A stretch of DNA of 6,110 nt from contig JAJPHF010000164.1 of the NCBI GenBank assembly GCA_021325365.1, forward strand, positions 1-6,110, read 5' to 3'. Each line of letters opens with the position of its first letter. Within the stretch, counting starts at the first letter, position 1. The notes beneath the pieces were generated by a model. The model made no database searches. It saw only the letters and a program-made list of their open reading frames with translations, and was not told the origin of the DNA. This DNA comes from Pseudomonadota bacterium. GTDB lineage: Bacteria > Chloroflexota > UBA6077 > JAJPHF01. Shown here piece after piece: positions 1 through 6,110 of the stretch. The position numbers and the translations under genes were made by a program.

Positions 1-106
1 GCAGCACGTGGTGCTGGAAGCGGTGCAGGCGGGGGCGAAGGACTTCGTGGTCAAGCCGTTCCAGCCGGAGCGCGTGCTGGCTGCCGTCCAGAAGATGCTG
101 CGCTAA
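1..106 (+). CDS. cheY: CheY-like single-domain response regulator (C-terminal end only)
   Basis: This is the last 34 codons, read from base 2, of a receiver-domain protein cut by the window start; the stop TAA is at 104-106. The visible end contains GAKDFVVKPFQPERV. This is the beta5-alpha5 part of a receiver, with the conserved Lys-Pro that contacts the phosphoryl group and forms the cis peptide. It closely resembles the end of Thermotoga maritima CheY (GAKDFIVKPFQPSRV, from memory). The protein stops right after helix alpha5, so no output domain follows, as expected for CheY. The phosphorylated Asp and the acidic pocket lie outside the window. The next gene encodes CheX, a phosphatase for CheY-P, which supports a chemotaxis-type role. 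The identification as a CheY-type receiver is firm. Whether it drives a flagellar motor, a pilus system or something else cannot be seen. Confidence 0.88.
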   Translation, partial: QHVVLEAVQAGAKDFVVKPFQPERVLAAVQKMLR

Positions 107-130
107 CGCGGCTCGCGGACGGACTGCGCG

Positions 131-151
131 GCCCGGCGCGAGGGGCCGGGC
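131..151 (+). other. GC-rich hairpin after cheY (possible terminator without U-tract)
   Basis: In the 177-bp gap between cheY and cheX, GCCCGGC (131-137) and GCCGGGC (145-151) form a perfect 7-bp stem around a 7-base loop, 25 bases after the cheY stop. No T-run follows, so it is not a canonical intrinsic terminator. It could weaken read-through or stabilise a 3' end. The rest of the gap (152-265) is GC-rich and shows no gene or convincing promoter. With this composition, short stems also arise by chance. Confidence 0.3.
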
Positions 152-283
152 GCTGAGCGGCCCGCGCGCGGCCCGACCGGCCCGGCGCGGCCGCAACCAA
201 GATTGCGAACAGGCAGGAGGCGTTAGAGGGGACCGGCGCGGGACGCGGGGGAGGCGGCCCACGCCGGAGGAGGGAAGCGAGCG

Positions 284-805
284 ATGATCGAGGCTGTGTT
301 GGCGCCCGAGCTGGAGCAAGCGTTGCAGGTGCCCCTGCGGGGGGTGCCGGGGGCGGAGCACCTGGAGCCGTTCCTGACCGGCGCGCGCGAGGTGCTGGAG
401 GCGGAGCTGGGCGTGAGCGTCGAACGCGGTCCGCTGCGGCGGGAGGCGGGAAGCCACACGACGCAGGATGTGACGGCGCTCGTCGGGATCACCGGCGCGG
501 TGACGGGGCTCGCGATCTACGCGATGAGCCGCGAGACCGCGCTGAGCATCGTGGCGCAGCTCATGGGCGCGCCGGTGGAAGAGCTAAGCGACCTGGCGCT
601 GTCCGGGATCGGCGAGCTAGGCAACGTGATCACGGGGCGGGCCGCGACGCTGCTCGCCGAGCAGGGCATCGTGGCCAACATTGCGCCGCCCGCGCTGCTC
701 GTCGGTCCGGGACGGCGCGTGTCGATGGCGGGCATCCAGCGGCTGGTCGTGCCGCTGGTGGCGCCGCTGGGGACGGTCGAAGCGCAGCTCGCGATCAAGG
801 GATAG
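284..805 (+). CDS. cheX: CheX family CheY-P phosphatase
   Basis: This 173-residue protein belongs to the CheC/CheX/FliY family, which removes the phosphoryl group from CheY-P. The diagnostic part is LSGIGELGNVITGRAA: Glu111 and Asn114 form the E-x-x-N catalytic pair of the helix that inserts into the CheY active site. There is a single such motif, as in CheX; CheC and FliY carry two. VGITGAVTG (about 67-75), the following ETAL and IAPPALLVG (about 133-141) also match Thermotoga CheX in order and spacing. The protein has about 25 extra N-terminal residues compared with that homologue. The ATG at 284 is preferred because GGAGGAGGG (266-274) lies 9 bases upstream; internal GTG codons have no comparable site. 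The protein should be cytosolic and, as known for CheX, dimeric. It sits after a cheY and before a hybrid kinase on the same strand. Its likely substrates are the two flanking CheY proteins, which is inference from position. Confidence 0.93.
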   Translation: MIEAVLAPELEQALQVPLRGVPGAEHLEPFLTGAREVLEAELGVSVERGPLRREAGSHTTQDVTALVGITGAVTGLAIYAMSRETALSIVAQLMGAPVEELSDLALSGIGELGNVITGRAATLLAEQGIVANIAPPALLVGPGRRVSMAGIQRLVVPLVAPLGTVEAQLAIKG

Positions 806-811
806 CTGCTG

Positions 812-842
812 CCGTCGGGCGGGAGGCCCTCCCGCCCGACGG
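812..842. repeat. Perfect 31-bp palindrome between cheX and the kinase gene
   Basis: CCGTCGGGCGGGAGG (812-826) and its exact reverse complement CCTCCCGCCCGACGG (828-842) flank the single base C827. In RNA this folds into a 13-14-bp GC stem with a 3-5-base loop. It starts 7 bases after the cheX stop and its right arm runs into the purine-rich ribosome binding site of the kinase (841-850). No U-run follows. Possible roles are an operon-internal attenuator or 3'-end stabiliser for cheX, a structure that limits kinase translation, or a DNA operator. The palindrome is seen directly; its role is not. Confidence 0.85.
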
Positions 843-850
843 GGGGAGAG
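841..850 (+). promoter_or_regulatory. Ribosome binding site of the hybrid kinase, abutting the palindrome
   Basis: GGGGGGAGAG precedes two in-frame start candidates: GTG at 853, 4 bases after the GGAG core (845-848), and ATG at 859, 10 bases after it. The ATG is chosen for its stronger codon and more usual spacing; the GTG would add two residues. The first two bases belong to the palindrome stem (812-842), so folding could hinder ribosome access. Confidence 0.55.
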
Positions 851-858
851 CCGTGGCG

Positions 859-3087
859 ATGAGCGCAGCAGGGCAAGGTCACGAGGACGCGCCCGCGTCG
901 GGAGAGCAGGCCGCGGCGCGGTCCGCCCCTGCGGCGGTGCCGCCCGCCGAGCGTCCCTTCCCGCCCGGCTCGGCCCCGTGCCCGGCCGCCCTGACCCCGG
1001 CGCGGGCGCTGGCCGCCCTGCACGCCATCGCGACGGCGACCACGCGCGGCCCCGACCCCACGGCCGTGGTGCGGCTCGCCGTCGAGGTCGCCCGGGAGTG
1101 TCTGGGCGTGGACGCGGCGGCGATCTGCGGGTGGCGTCCGGAGGCGGCGCGGCTGGTCTGTGTGGCGAGCACCGACCCGAGCGAGGTTGCGAACGGCCTC
1201 ACGCTCGAGCTCGACGCCGGGCCGGCCGCCCTGGCCTTTCATTGGCGGCGAACGATGATCGTCGAGGGCCACGGCGGCACGGACGGCGCGGCGCTCTGGC
1301 CGTCCGCGCCGCCGACGCAGACGCTGGCTGCCGTGCCCCTGCTGGCCGGGGGGGGCGCGGCCGGCGTGCTGGTCGTGCGGACCCACGGGGCCTACTACTA
1401 CGAGGCGGAGCACACTCGCTTCCTACACCTCCTCGCCGCTCTGATCGCGCCCGCCAACCTCGCCTCGCTGCCGCCGGGGGCCGCCCTCATCGCGCCCGAC
1501 GCGGCCCCGGGCCCGCGCGAGCGCGCGGCGGCGCCCGCCGCCACGGCCGGGCAGGCCGGCGGGGAGCGCGCTGCCGACGTGGACCTCGCCGGGGAGCGCG
1601 CGTGGGCGCTCTGCCAGGCGGTGACTTGCGGCGTGGTCGTGACCGACGAGGAGGGACGCATCGCGCGCAGCAACGAGCCCGCGGCACGCCTGCTCGGGCT
1701 GGACGCGGCAGCGCCGCGGGGCGAACCCCTCGAGGCCGTCCTGACGCTGGCCGGCGAGGACGGCGCGGCCTTGGCGCCCGAGCAGCATCCCGTGGCGCGG
1801 GCGCGGCGAACCGGCCGCGCGGTGCGGGACTGCGTCGTCGGCTACCAGCGGGGCGACGGCGCGCAGCGGTGGCTGCAGCTCGACGCGGTGCCCGTGGACA
1901 ACGCGGGGGAGCCCACGGCACGCCTCGTGGTCAGCTTCGTGGACGTGACCGTGCGGCGGGAGGCCGAGAGGCAGCTTCAGGCGTACGCGCACACCGAGAA
2001 GCTTAGGGCGCTCGGCCAGATGGCGAGCGGCGTCGCCCACGATCTCAACCAGTACCTTGGGCTGGTCGCGGGGCACGGGGAGCTGGCGCTGCGAGCGCTG
2101 GGCCGCGACCAGCCCGATTGGGCGAGCGTCCAGGAGGCCGTGCAGGTCATGGCCCAGGCCGCGCTGGACGGCGCGGAGACGGTAAAGCGCCTGCTCGCCT
2201 TCGTGCGGCCGCGCCAGGACGGGCCGCGCCAGCGGCTCGCGGTGGGCGACGTGTTGCGCGAGGTGGCGCGGCTGACGGCGCCCCGCTGGCGCGACGCGGC
2301 CCAGGCCCAAGGGCGCAGGATCAGCTTGCACGTCGAGGCCGACCCCGACGCCACGGTGGAAGGCTGGCCCGAATGCCTGCGCGAGCTGTTCATCTCCCTG
2401 GTGTTCAACGCCGTGGACGCCCTGCCGCACGGTGGGACCATCCGCCTGGCGGCCTGGCGGCGCGGCCCGCTGACGCACGTCGAGGTCGCCGATTCGGGCA
2501 TCGGCATCAGCCCGGAGATCCAGCCCCGGGTCTTCGAGCCGTTCTTCAGTACGAAAGGGGAGCGCGGCACCGGTCTTGGCCTGGCAGTCGCCCGCGACAT
2601 CGTGGAGCGCCACGGTGGGCAGGTCACGCTGGAGTCGGCGCCCGGGCGGGGCACGACGTTTCGCCTGGCTTTCCCCTGGGCGGGCGGCGGGCCAGCGGCC
2701 GCCCCCGCGGGCGTCGCCCCCGAGGGGGCGCGGCCGCTGCACGTGCTGGTCGTGGACGACGAGGCCATGCTGGGCCGGATGGCGGCGCGCATGCTCGCCG
2801 TGGACGGCCACACCGCCGTGGTGGTGACCTCGGGCGAGGAGGCGCTGCGGCGGATGTGCGCCGAGAGCTTCGACCTGGTCATCTCCGACGTGGGGATGGG
2901 CGAGGGCATGAACGGCTGGGACCTGGCGCACCGCGTGCGCGCCGAGTTCCCCGACGTGCGCTTCGCCCTGGCCACGGGCTGGGGCGCGCAGATCGAGCCC
3001 GACGAGGCCCGCGCGCGCGGCGTGGGCGCGGTCATCGGCAAGCCCTACCGTCTCCAAGACCTCCGCTACCTGCTCAGTGCAGCCTGA
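859..3087 (+). CDS. Soluble hybrid sensor histidine kinase (GAF-PAS-HisKA-HATPase-REC)
   Basis: This 742-residue protein has no signal peptide or membrane span, so it should sense a cytoplasmic cue. Residues 1-46 are Ala/Pro-rich and disordered-looking. A GAF-like domain spans about 47-198 (AVPLLAGGG core), followed by an Ala-rich linker. A PAS domain spans about 245-365 ([18 protein letters not shown], ending VSFVDVT). HisKA follows, with phosphoacceptor His394 in GVAHDLNQ. The ATPase domain has an N box (Asn517, Asp520), G1 (Asp545-Ser-Gly-Ile-Gly), an F box (FEPFFSTK, 559-566) and G2 (GTGLGL, 570-575). All key residues are present, so it should be active. The C-terminal receiver (about 627-742) has acidic Asp633/Asp634, phosphoacceptor Asp677, Thr706 and Lys728. 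Its beta3-alpha3 loop reads [10 protein letters not shown], one residue longer than the usual DxxMPGMNG and lacking the Pro. There is no HPt domain, so a relay beyond Asp677 would need a partner. Neither ligand can be predicted. The translation start could instead be GTG 853. Confidence 0.93.
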   Translation: MSAAGQGHEDAPASGEQAAARSAPAAVPPAERPFPPGSAPCPAALTPARALAALHAIATATTRGPDPTAVVRLAVEVARECLGVDAAAICGWRPEAARLVCVASTDPSEVANGLTLELDAGPAALAFHWRRTMIVEGHGGTDGAALWPSAPPTQTLAAVPLLAGGGAAGVLVVRTHGAYYYEAEHTRFLHLLAALIAPANLASLPPGAALIAPDAAPGPRERAAAPAATAGQAGGERAADVDLAGERAWALCQAVTCGVVVTDEEGRIARSNEPAARLLGLDAAAPRGEPLEAVLTLAGEDGAALAPEQHPVARARRTGRAVRDCVVGYQRGDGAQRWLQLDAVPVDNAGEPTARLVVSFVDVTVRREAERQLQAYAHTEKLRALGQMASGVAHDLNQYLGLVAGHGELALRALGRDQPDWASVQEAVQVMAQAALDGAETVKRLLAFVRPRQDGPRQRLAVGDVLREVARLTAPRWRDAAQAQGRRISLHVEADPDATVEGWPECLRELFISLVFNAVDALPHGGTIRLAAWRRGPLTHVEVADSGIGISPEIQPRVFEPFFSTKGERGTGLGLAVARDIVERHGGQVTLESAPGRGTTFRLAFPWAGGGPAAAPAGVAPEGARPLHVLVVDDEAMLGRMAARMLAVDGHTAVVVTSGEEALRRMCAESFDLVISDVGMGEGMNGWDLAHRVRAEFPDVRFALATGWGAQIEPDEARARGVGAVIGKPYRLQDLRYLLSAA

Positions 3088-3245
3088 GCGGCCCCCGGCC
3101 GGCGGGGCGGCCCTCCACCCCCATACCCTCCGATTACGCCTCCGCGCCTTGTCACGCGCACCCCTGTGCCACGCCGATTGGTACTTCCTCTCAAGGATGT
3201 TCGTCCTGCACTGCACGTCCATGGCGAGACGGGCGGGATGGCCTC

Positions 3246-3273
3246 TTCACGATTCCTTCACTCGGTCGATAAC
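3246..3273 (+). promoter_or_regulatory. Possible promoter of the chemoreceptor gene
   Basis: The 289-bp gap between kinase and receptor contains a less GC-rich stretch (about 3120-3280). Two overlapping readings exist. As a sigma70-type site: TTCACG (3246-3251), a 16-base spacer and GATAAC (3268-3273), each with 4 of 6 consensus bases. As a sigma28-type site: GTCGATAA (3265-3272) matches the GCCGATAA -10 element at 7 of 8 positions, but the -35 position holds TTCA instead of TAAA. The start codon is about 100 bases downstream. The remainder of the gap shows no gene. A weak GC stem just after the kinase stop (GCCCC 3091-3095 with GGGGC 3104-3108) has no U-run. Confidence 0.3.
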
Positions 3274-3376
3274 TCACTCGGACGGCGCCGCGTTGGCGCA
3301 CGGAGAGCGCGCGAGCCACCGGGCGCAGGCAGGTACCGCGGGGCGGCCCAGAACGGGTGGAGAGGAAGGGAGAGGC

Positions 3377-5437
3377 ATGAGAATCGGGATTCGCACCAAG
3401 CTGCTGGCAGGATTCGGCGTATTGCTGCTCCTGCTCAGCGGGATCGGCGTCTTTGGGCTGGTCAAGGTCAACGAGGCCAACGACGCGGTGGACGTGGTCG
3501 TCGAGAACCAGTTGGTGGCGGTGGAGGGGGCGCGGGCGGCGCAGGTGGCCGTGCGCACGATGCAGCGCGAGCTGCGGCAAATGATGCTGGTGTCGGGCGG
3601 CGAGGCGAACGCGAAGGCGAAGGCCGACTTCGACGCCGCCGAGAAGCGCTTCCAGGACAACATGGACGCTCTCACGCCGAAGTTCCAGACCACGGAAGGG
3701 CAGGCGCTGCTGGCGGCGGTCCGCGACTCCTACGCCGCCTGGCAGCCCTTCGAGCAGCAGATGGAGCGGTTGGCGCTGGCCGGCGACAACGACGGGGCCT
3801 TGACGATCCTGCTGAGCCCCGAGAACGTCAACGCCACGCAGGCTTTCGACACGGCGATCCAGAACCTCGTGAACCGCAAGAAGGAGCAGGCCAGCGCCTA
3901 CGGCAAGGCCGCGCAAGACGCGGGCGACGCGGCCGCGAAGCTGGTCGTCGGCGCCATTCTCGTCGCGCTCGCGCTCGGCGTCGGGCTGGGCTGGTGGCTG
4001 TCGCGCGGCATCGCGCGCGGGCTGGGTCAGGTGACGAAGGCGGCGAACGGGCTCGCGGAGGGCGATCTGGACCAGCGGGTGGACGTGCGCTCGCGGGACG
4101 AGATCGGCGACATGGCGGCGGCGTTCGGGCGCATGATCGCGTACCAACAGGAGATCGCGGGGGTCGCGACGGCGGTGGCCGGGGGCGACCTGACGCGGCA
4201 GGTCACGCCCAAGTCCGAGCGGGACGTGCTGGGCGTGGCGTTCCGCGACATGGTGACGAACCTGCGCGGGCTGGTGGGCCAGGTGCAACATTCGGCCGAA
4301 GGGCTGGCGGGCACGAGCCAGCAGCTGGGCGCGGCGGCGGGCCAGACGAGCGGCGCTGTGCAGCAGGTGACCACGGCGGTGCAGCAGGTGGCGCGCGGCG
4401 CCCAGGAGCAGTCCACGAGCGCCCAGACGAGCAATGAGTCGGTGGAGCAACTGCTCCAGGCGATCGACCAGGTGGCGCGGGGCGCGCAAGAGCAGGCGCA
4501 GGCGGTGGCCGGCGCGAGCGCGACGACCGTGCAGATGGCGGCCGGTGTGGAGCAGGTGGCGGCGAACGCCCAGCGCGTGGCGGCCGCAAGCGAGCAGACC
4601 CGGGCATCCGCCGAGCAGGGCGCCCGCGCCGTGCAAGAGACCGTCGCGGGGATGGCCCAGATCCAGACGGTCGTCACCGCGGCGACCGACAAGGTGGAGG
4701 AGCTGGGCCAGCTGGGCGAGCGGATCGGGCAGGTCGTGGAGACGATCGACGACATCGCCGAACAGACGAACCTGCTCGCCCTCAACGCCGCCATCGAGGC
4801 GGCCCGCGCCGGCGAGCACGGCAAGGGCTTCGCGGTGGTAGCCGACGAGGTACGCAAGCTGGCCGAGCGCTCCCAGCGCGAGACCAAGGCCATCGGCGAG
4901 CTGATCCGCGCGGTGCAGGGCGGCACCCGCGACGCCGTGCAGGCGATGGCCCAGGGGGCCGCGCAGGTGCAGGCGGGCGCGGCGCAGGCGGACCGGGCCG
5001 GCCAGGCGCTCGGGGCGATCCTCGAGGCGGCGGAGCAGACGGTGGCGCAGGTGACGGCCATTGCGGGCGCGGCGCAGGAGATGGCGGCGCGCAGCCGCGA
5101 GGTGAATGAGGCGATGGCGAGCATCTCGGCGGTGGTCGAGGAGGCGACGGCGGCGACCGAGCAGATGGCGGCCTCGGCCGAGGGGGTCGGGCGTGCCGTC
5201 GGCGCGATCGCCGCGGTGGCCGAGGAGAACTCGGCCGCGACCGAAGAAGTCTCCGCCTCGGCCGAGGAGATGAGCGCGCAAGTCGAGGAGATGAGCGCCC
5301 AGGCCGACGAGCTGGCCGCCACCGCCGAGCAGCTACGGGCGCTCGTCGCTCAGTTCCGCCTGGAGGTGGGCGGCGCGAGCGGGCCGCGGGCGATCGCGGC
5401 CGACGCCGACGAGCCCCGCGCGCGGCTCGCGGCCTAG
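3377..5437 (+). CDS. Methyl-accepting chemotaxis protein (transmembrane receptor)
   Basis: This 686-residue receptor has the classical layout. Residues 1-9 are a short basic N-terminus and TM1 is about 10-29. A mostly helical, extracytoplasmic 4HB-type ligand domain spans about 30-188 and TM2 about 189-208. A HAMP domain (about 209-258) is followed by a second HAMP-like segment (about 260-298, with GGDLTRQV and ERDVLGVAF). A long antiparallel coiled coil follows, with its hairpin around 456-498: [21 protein letters not shown] and then [18 protein letters not shown], the CheA/CheW contact region. Glu/Gln pairs fitting the methylation consensus are at 588/589, 595/596, 616/617 and 623/624, so CheR/CheB adaptation is expected. 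There is no C-terminal pentapeptide tether for CheR. The arms are about 175-180 residues, longer than in Tsr-type receptors, and carry 28-residue repeats. The frame stays open for 100 codons upstream, but ATG 3377 follows GGAAGGGAG (3364-3372) and starts just before TM1. The ligand is unknown. Confidence 0.95.
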   Translation: MRIGIRTKLLAGFGVLLLLLSGIGVFGLVKVNEANDAVDVVVENQLVAVEGARAAQVAVRTMQRELRQMMLVSGGEANAKAKADFDAAEKRFQDNMDALTPKFQTTEGQALLAAVRDSYAAWQPFEQQMERLALAGDNDGALTILLSPENVNATQAFDTAIQNLVNRKKEQASAYGKAAQDAGDAAAKLVVGAILVALALGVGLGWWLSRGIARGLGQVTKAANGLAEGDLDQRVDVRSRDEIGDMAAAFGRMIAYQQEIAGVATAVAGGDLTRQVTPKSERDVLGVAFRDMVTNLRGLVGQVQHSAEGLAGTSQQLGAAAGQTSGAVQQVTTAVQQVARGAQEQSTSAQTSNESVEQLLQAIDQVARGAQEQAQAVAGASATTVQMAAGVEQVAANAQRVAAASEQTRASAEQGARAVQETVAGMAQIQTVVTAATDKVEELGQLGERIGQVVETIDDIAEQTNLLALNAAIEAARAGEHGKGFAVVADEVRKLAERSQRETKAIGELIRAVQGGTRDAVQAMAQGAAQVQAGAAQADRAGQALGAILEAAEQTVAQVTAIAGAAQEMAARSREVNEAMASISAVVEEATAATEQMAASAEGVGRAVGAIAAVAEENSAATEEVSASAEEMSAQVEEMSAQADELAATAEQLRALVAQFRLEVGGASGPRAIAADADEPRARLAA
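4376..4627 (+). repeat. Three 84-bp (28-residue) units in the descending arm of the receptor
   Basis: Units begin at Ala334, Ala362 and Gly390: [24 protein letters not shown] and [12 protein letters not shown]. The spacing is exactly 28 residues (four heptads) and the third copy is diverged. This fits lengthening of a coiled coil by whole-heptad duplication. Confidence 0.65.
5051..5302 (+). repeat. Three 28-residue units in the ascending arm of the receptor
   Basis: The segments [15 protein letters not shown] and AATEEVSA recur at 28-residue intervals (Gln567, Glu595, Glu623) and mirror the repeats of the other arm. The second and third carry putative methylation pairs. Paired insertions in both arms are expected because the helices pack antiparallel. 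Confidence 0.6.
5264..5305 (+). repeat. Tandem 21-bp heptad repeat near the receptor C-terminus
   Basis: Two adjacent 21-bp units encode EEMSAQV and EEMSAQA (residues 630-643), a one-heptad duplication in the coiled coil. The DNA copies differ at only a few bases, which suggests a fairly recent duplication or conversion. Confidence 0.7.
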
Positions 5438-5462
5438 CCGGGCTGGCCCGCCTGGGAGCGTG

Positions 5463-5477
5463 GGCGGCCCGGCCGCC
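5463..5477. repeat. 15-bp palindrome after the receptor gene
   Basis: GGCGGCC (5463-5469) and GGCCGCC (5471-5477) are perfect reverse complements around C5470, 25 bases after the receptor stop. It could form a short GC hairpin, but there is no T-run, so a terminator role is uncertain. The rest of the 201-bp gap (5438-5638) is extremely GC-rich. It contains an 11-bp direct repeat CCCGGCGCCGC (5537-5547 and 5578-5588) and no gene that can be supported. Confidence 0.35.
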
Positions 5478-5629
5478 GCGCCGGCGCAGGCCGCGCCGGT
5501 CCGGCGGGCGAGACGGCCACGCCCCTCGCGGGTGGTCCCGGCGCCGCTTGCCCGCGCCCCCGGGCCGTCGTGGCGGCCCCGGCGCCGCGGCGCACTGGAC
5601 GAGCGGGGCGAAGCGCCGATGATCAAGGT

Positions 5630-5634
5630 GGAGG
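5630..5634 (+). promoter_or_regulatory. Ribosome binding site deciding the start of the small phosphoacceptor-like gene
   Basis: GGAGG lies 4 bases before ATG 5639. The frame is open further upstream to an ATG at 5570, but that stretch encodes only Arg/Pro/Ala-rich sequence without a Shine-Dalgarno site. A later ATG at 5663 has no clear site. Confidence 0.6.
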
Positions 5635-5638
5635 CGCA

Positions 5639-5950
5639 ATGCGGGACGCGTGGGATGACGGTATGACCAACAGCCTGGAGCAGCGGGTGCGGCACGCCCG
5701 GAGCGTCCTGCACGAGCTGACGCAGGCAGTGGCGATGGTCGTCGGCGCCGCGGAGCTACTGCCGCTGCAACCGGCGGGCTCGGTCGAACGCCACGCGCTG
5801 GAAGGGGACCTGGCGCTGGCGGCGCAGCTCCTGACCCAGCGCACGGAGCGGCTGCGGAGTGTGCTCCGCGACGGCTGCGAGCGGAGCCGCACGCCCTTGC
5901 CGCTCGCTGACCAGGCCCCGGCGGGCGGGACGCCCGCGCTCAAGGGGTGA
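5639..5950 (+). CDS. Small stand-alone HisKA-like (dimerisation/phosphoacceptor) protein
   Basis: This 103-residue protein has no family that I recognise with certainty. Residues 10-77 look like the two-helix hairpin of a histidine kinase DHp domain. Helix 1 contains HELTQAVAMVVGAAELL with candidate phosphoacceptor His25. Helix 2 spans about 49-77 (ALEGDLALAAQLLTQRTERL). The stretch around His25 aligns without gaps to that around His394 of the hybrid kinase in this window (SVLHELTQ versus GVAHDLNQ; 8 of 19 positions identical, counted by eye). Both share H-[DE]-L-x-Q. No ATPase domain follows: the tail (78-103) is short and Pro/Gly-rich, and the next gene starts 53 bases later. The protein should therefore not autophosphorylate. 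It could be a phosphotransfer protein (compare the DHp-like bundles of Spo0B and ChpT), a dimerising modulator or a degenerate kinase relic. Its place between a receptor gene and a cheY favours a role in phosphate flow to CheY, which is inference. Confidence 0.7.
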   Translation: MRDAWDDGMTNSLEQRVRHARSVLHELTQAVAMVVGAAELLPLQPAGSVERHALEGDLALAAQLLTQRTERLRSVLRDGCERSRTPLPLADQAPAGGTPALKG

Positions 5951-6003
5951 ACCAGGATGGCGGCCCACAGCGCACACGAGAGCACGATAGGGAGCGGAAA
6001 GCC

Positions 6004-6110
6004 ATGGCGACGATCTTGATCGCGGACGACGCGGCGTTCATGCGGATGCGCTGCGGGCGCATGCTGGCGGACCACGGATACACGGTGGTGGAAGCCGAGA
6101 ACGGGCGGGA
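6004..6110 (+). CDS. cheY: CheY-like response regulator (N-terminal part only)
   Basis: The first 35 codons of a receiver are present; the window ends before the phosphorylated Asp. MATILIADDAAFMRMRCGRM shows strand beta1, the acidic pair Asp8/Asp9 that binds Mg2+, and the AAFMRM start of helix alpha1 typical of Thermotoga-type CheY. GYTVVEAENGR follows as beta2 and the start of alpha2. The GGAG at 5991-5994 lies 9 bases upstream of the ATG, which supports this start. It begins 53 bases after the small phosphoacceptor-like gene and is probably co-transcribed with it. This may be a paralogue of the cheY at the window start. The visible parts do not overlap, so they cannot be compared. Whether an output domain follows is unknown. 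Confidence 0.88.
   Translation, partial: MATILIADDAAFMRMRCGRMLADHGYTVVEAENGR

Noticed and set aside
203..231. TTGCGA (203-208) as a -35 element before cheX
   Set aside because: No -10-like hexamer lies at 16-18 bases; TTAGAG at 223-228 is too close.
517..1413. Long open frame on the minus strand opposite cheX and the kinase start
   Set aside because: Arg/Gly/Pro-rich with no recognisable domain. It is antisense to well-supported genes and explained by GC-rich third codon positions.
1423..3222. 599-codon minus-strand open frame opposite the kinase
   Set aside because: Its composition (Arg, His, Gly, Ala-rich) and lack of motifs mark it as a shadow of the kinase, whose domains are all on the + strand.
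3077..3376. 100-codon upstream extension of the receptor frame
   Set aside because: It would place TM1 in the middle of the protein after a sequence without family similarity. ATG 3377 has a good ribosome binding site and gives the normal receptor layout.
3191..5281. 696-codon minus-strand open frame opposite the receptor
   Set aside because: Rich in His, Arg and Leu with a pattern imposed by the repetitive coiled coil on the other strand; no domain is recognisable.
5460..5666. 68-codon + strand frame, including a 15-codon stretch from ATG 5619 that overlaps the small phosphoacceptor-like gene
   Set aside because: Pro/Arg/Ala-rich low-complexity translation without a ribosome binding site. 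A leader-peptide role for the 15-codon part is possible but nothing supports it.
5639..5950. The small protein as a truncated pseudogene of a full kinase
   Set aside because: Not excluded, but it has its own ribosome binding site and an intact frame, and no ATPase-domain remnant can be read in any + frame before the next gene.

Overview
The window comes from a bacterium with very GC-rich DNA (clearly above 70% by eye). All recognisable genes lie on the + strand and form one signal-transduction cluster of the chemotaxis type. The combination of CheX, Thermotoga-like CheY proteins, a receptor with tandem HAMP-like segments and extreme GC content would fit a deep-branching GC-rich lineage such as Chloroflexota/Thermomicrobia. 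That assignment is a weak inference: there is no rRNA or taxonomic marker here.

Layout, left to right: (1) the last 34 codons of a CheY-like receiver (ends at 106); (2) a 177-bp GC-rich gap with a hairpin; (3) cheX, a CheY-P phosphatase (284-805); (4) a 47-bp gap almost filled by a perfect 31-bp palindrome ending at the next ribosome binding site; (5) a soluble hybrid histidine kinase, GAF-PAS-HisKA-HATPase-REC (859-3087); (6) a 289-bp gap that holds the least GC-rich DNA in the window and a possible promoter; (7) a two-transmembrane methyl-accepting chemotaxis receptor (3377-5437) whose cytoplasmic coiled coil carries matching 28-residue repeats on both arms; (8) a 201-bp GC-rich gap; (9) a 103-residue protein that looks like a histidine-kinase dimerisation/phosphoacceptor hairpin without a catalytic domain (5639-5950); (10) the first 35 codons of a second CheY-like receiver, cut by the window end (6004 onward).

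How the parts may work together: the receptor would sense a stimulus at the membrane and the kinase a cytoplasmic one (GAF/PAS). The kinase has its own receiver but no HPt domain. The small phosphoacceptor-like protein next to a stand-alone CheY could supply the missing His step of a His-Asp-His-Asp relay, and CheX would remove phosphate from CheY. This relay is inference. No cheA, cheW, cheR, cheB or cheD is visible, although they may lie outside the window. The most interesting items are the solo phosphoacceptor-like protein and the palindrome before the kinase gene.
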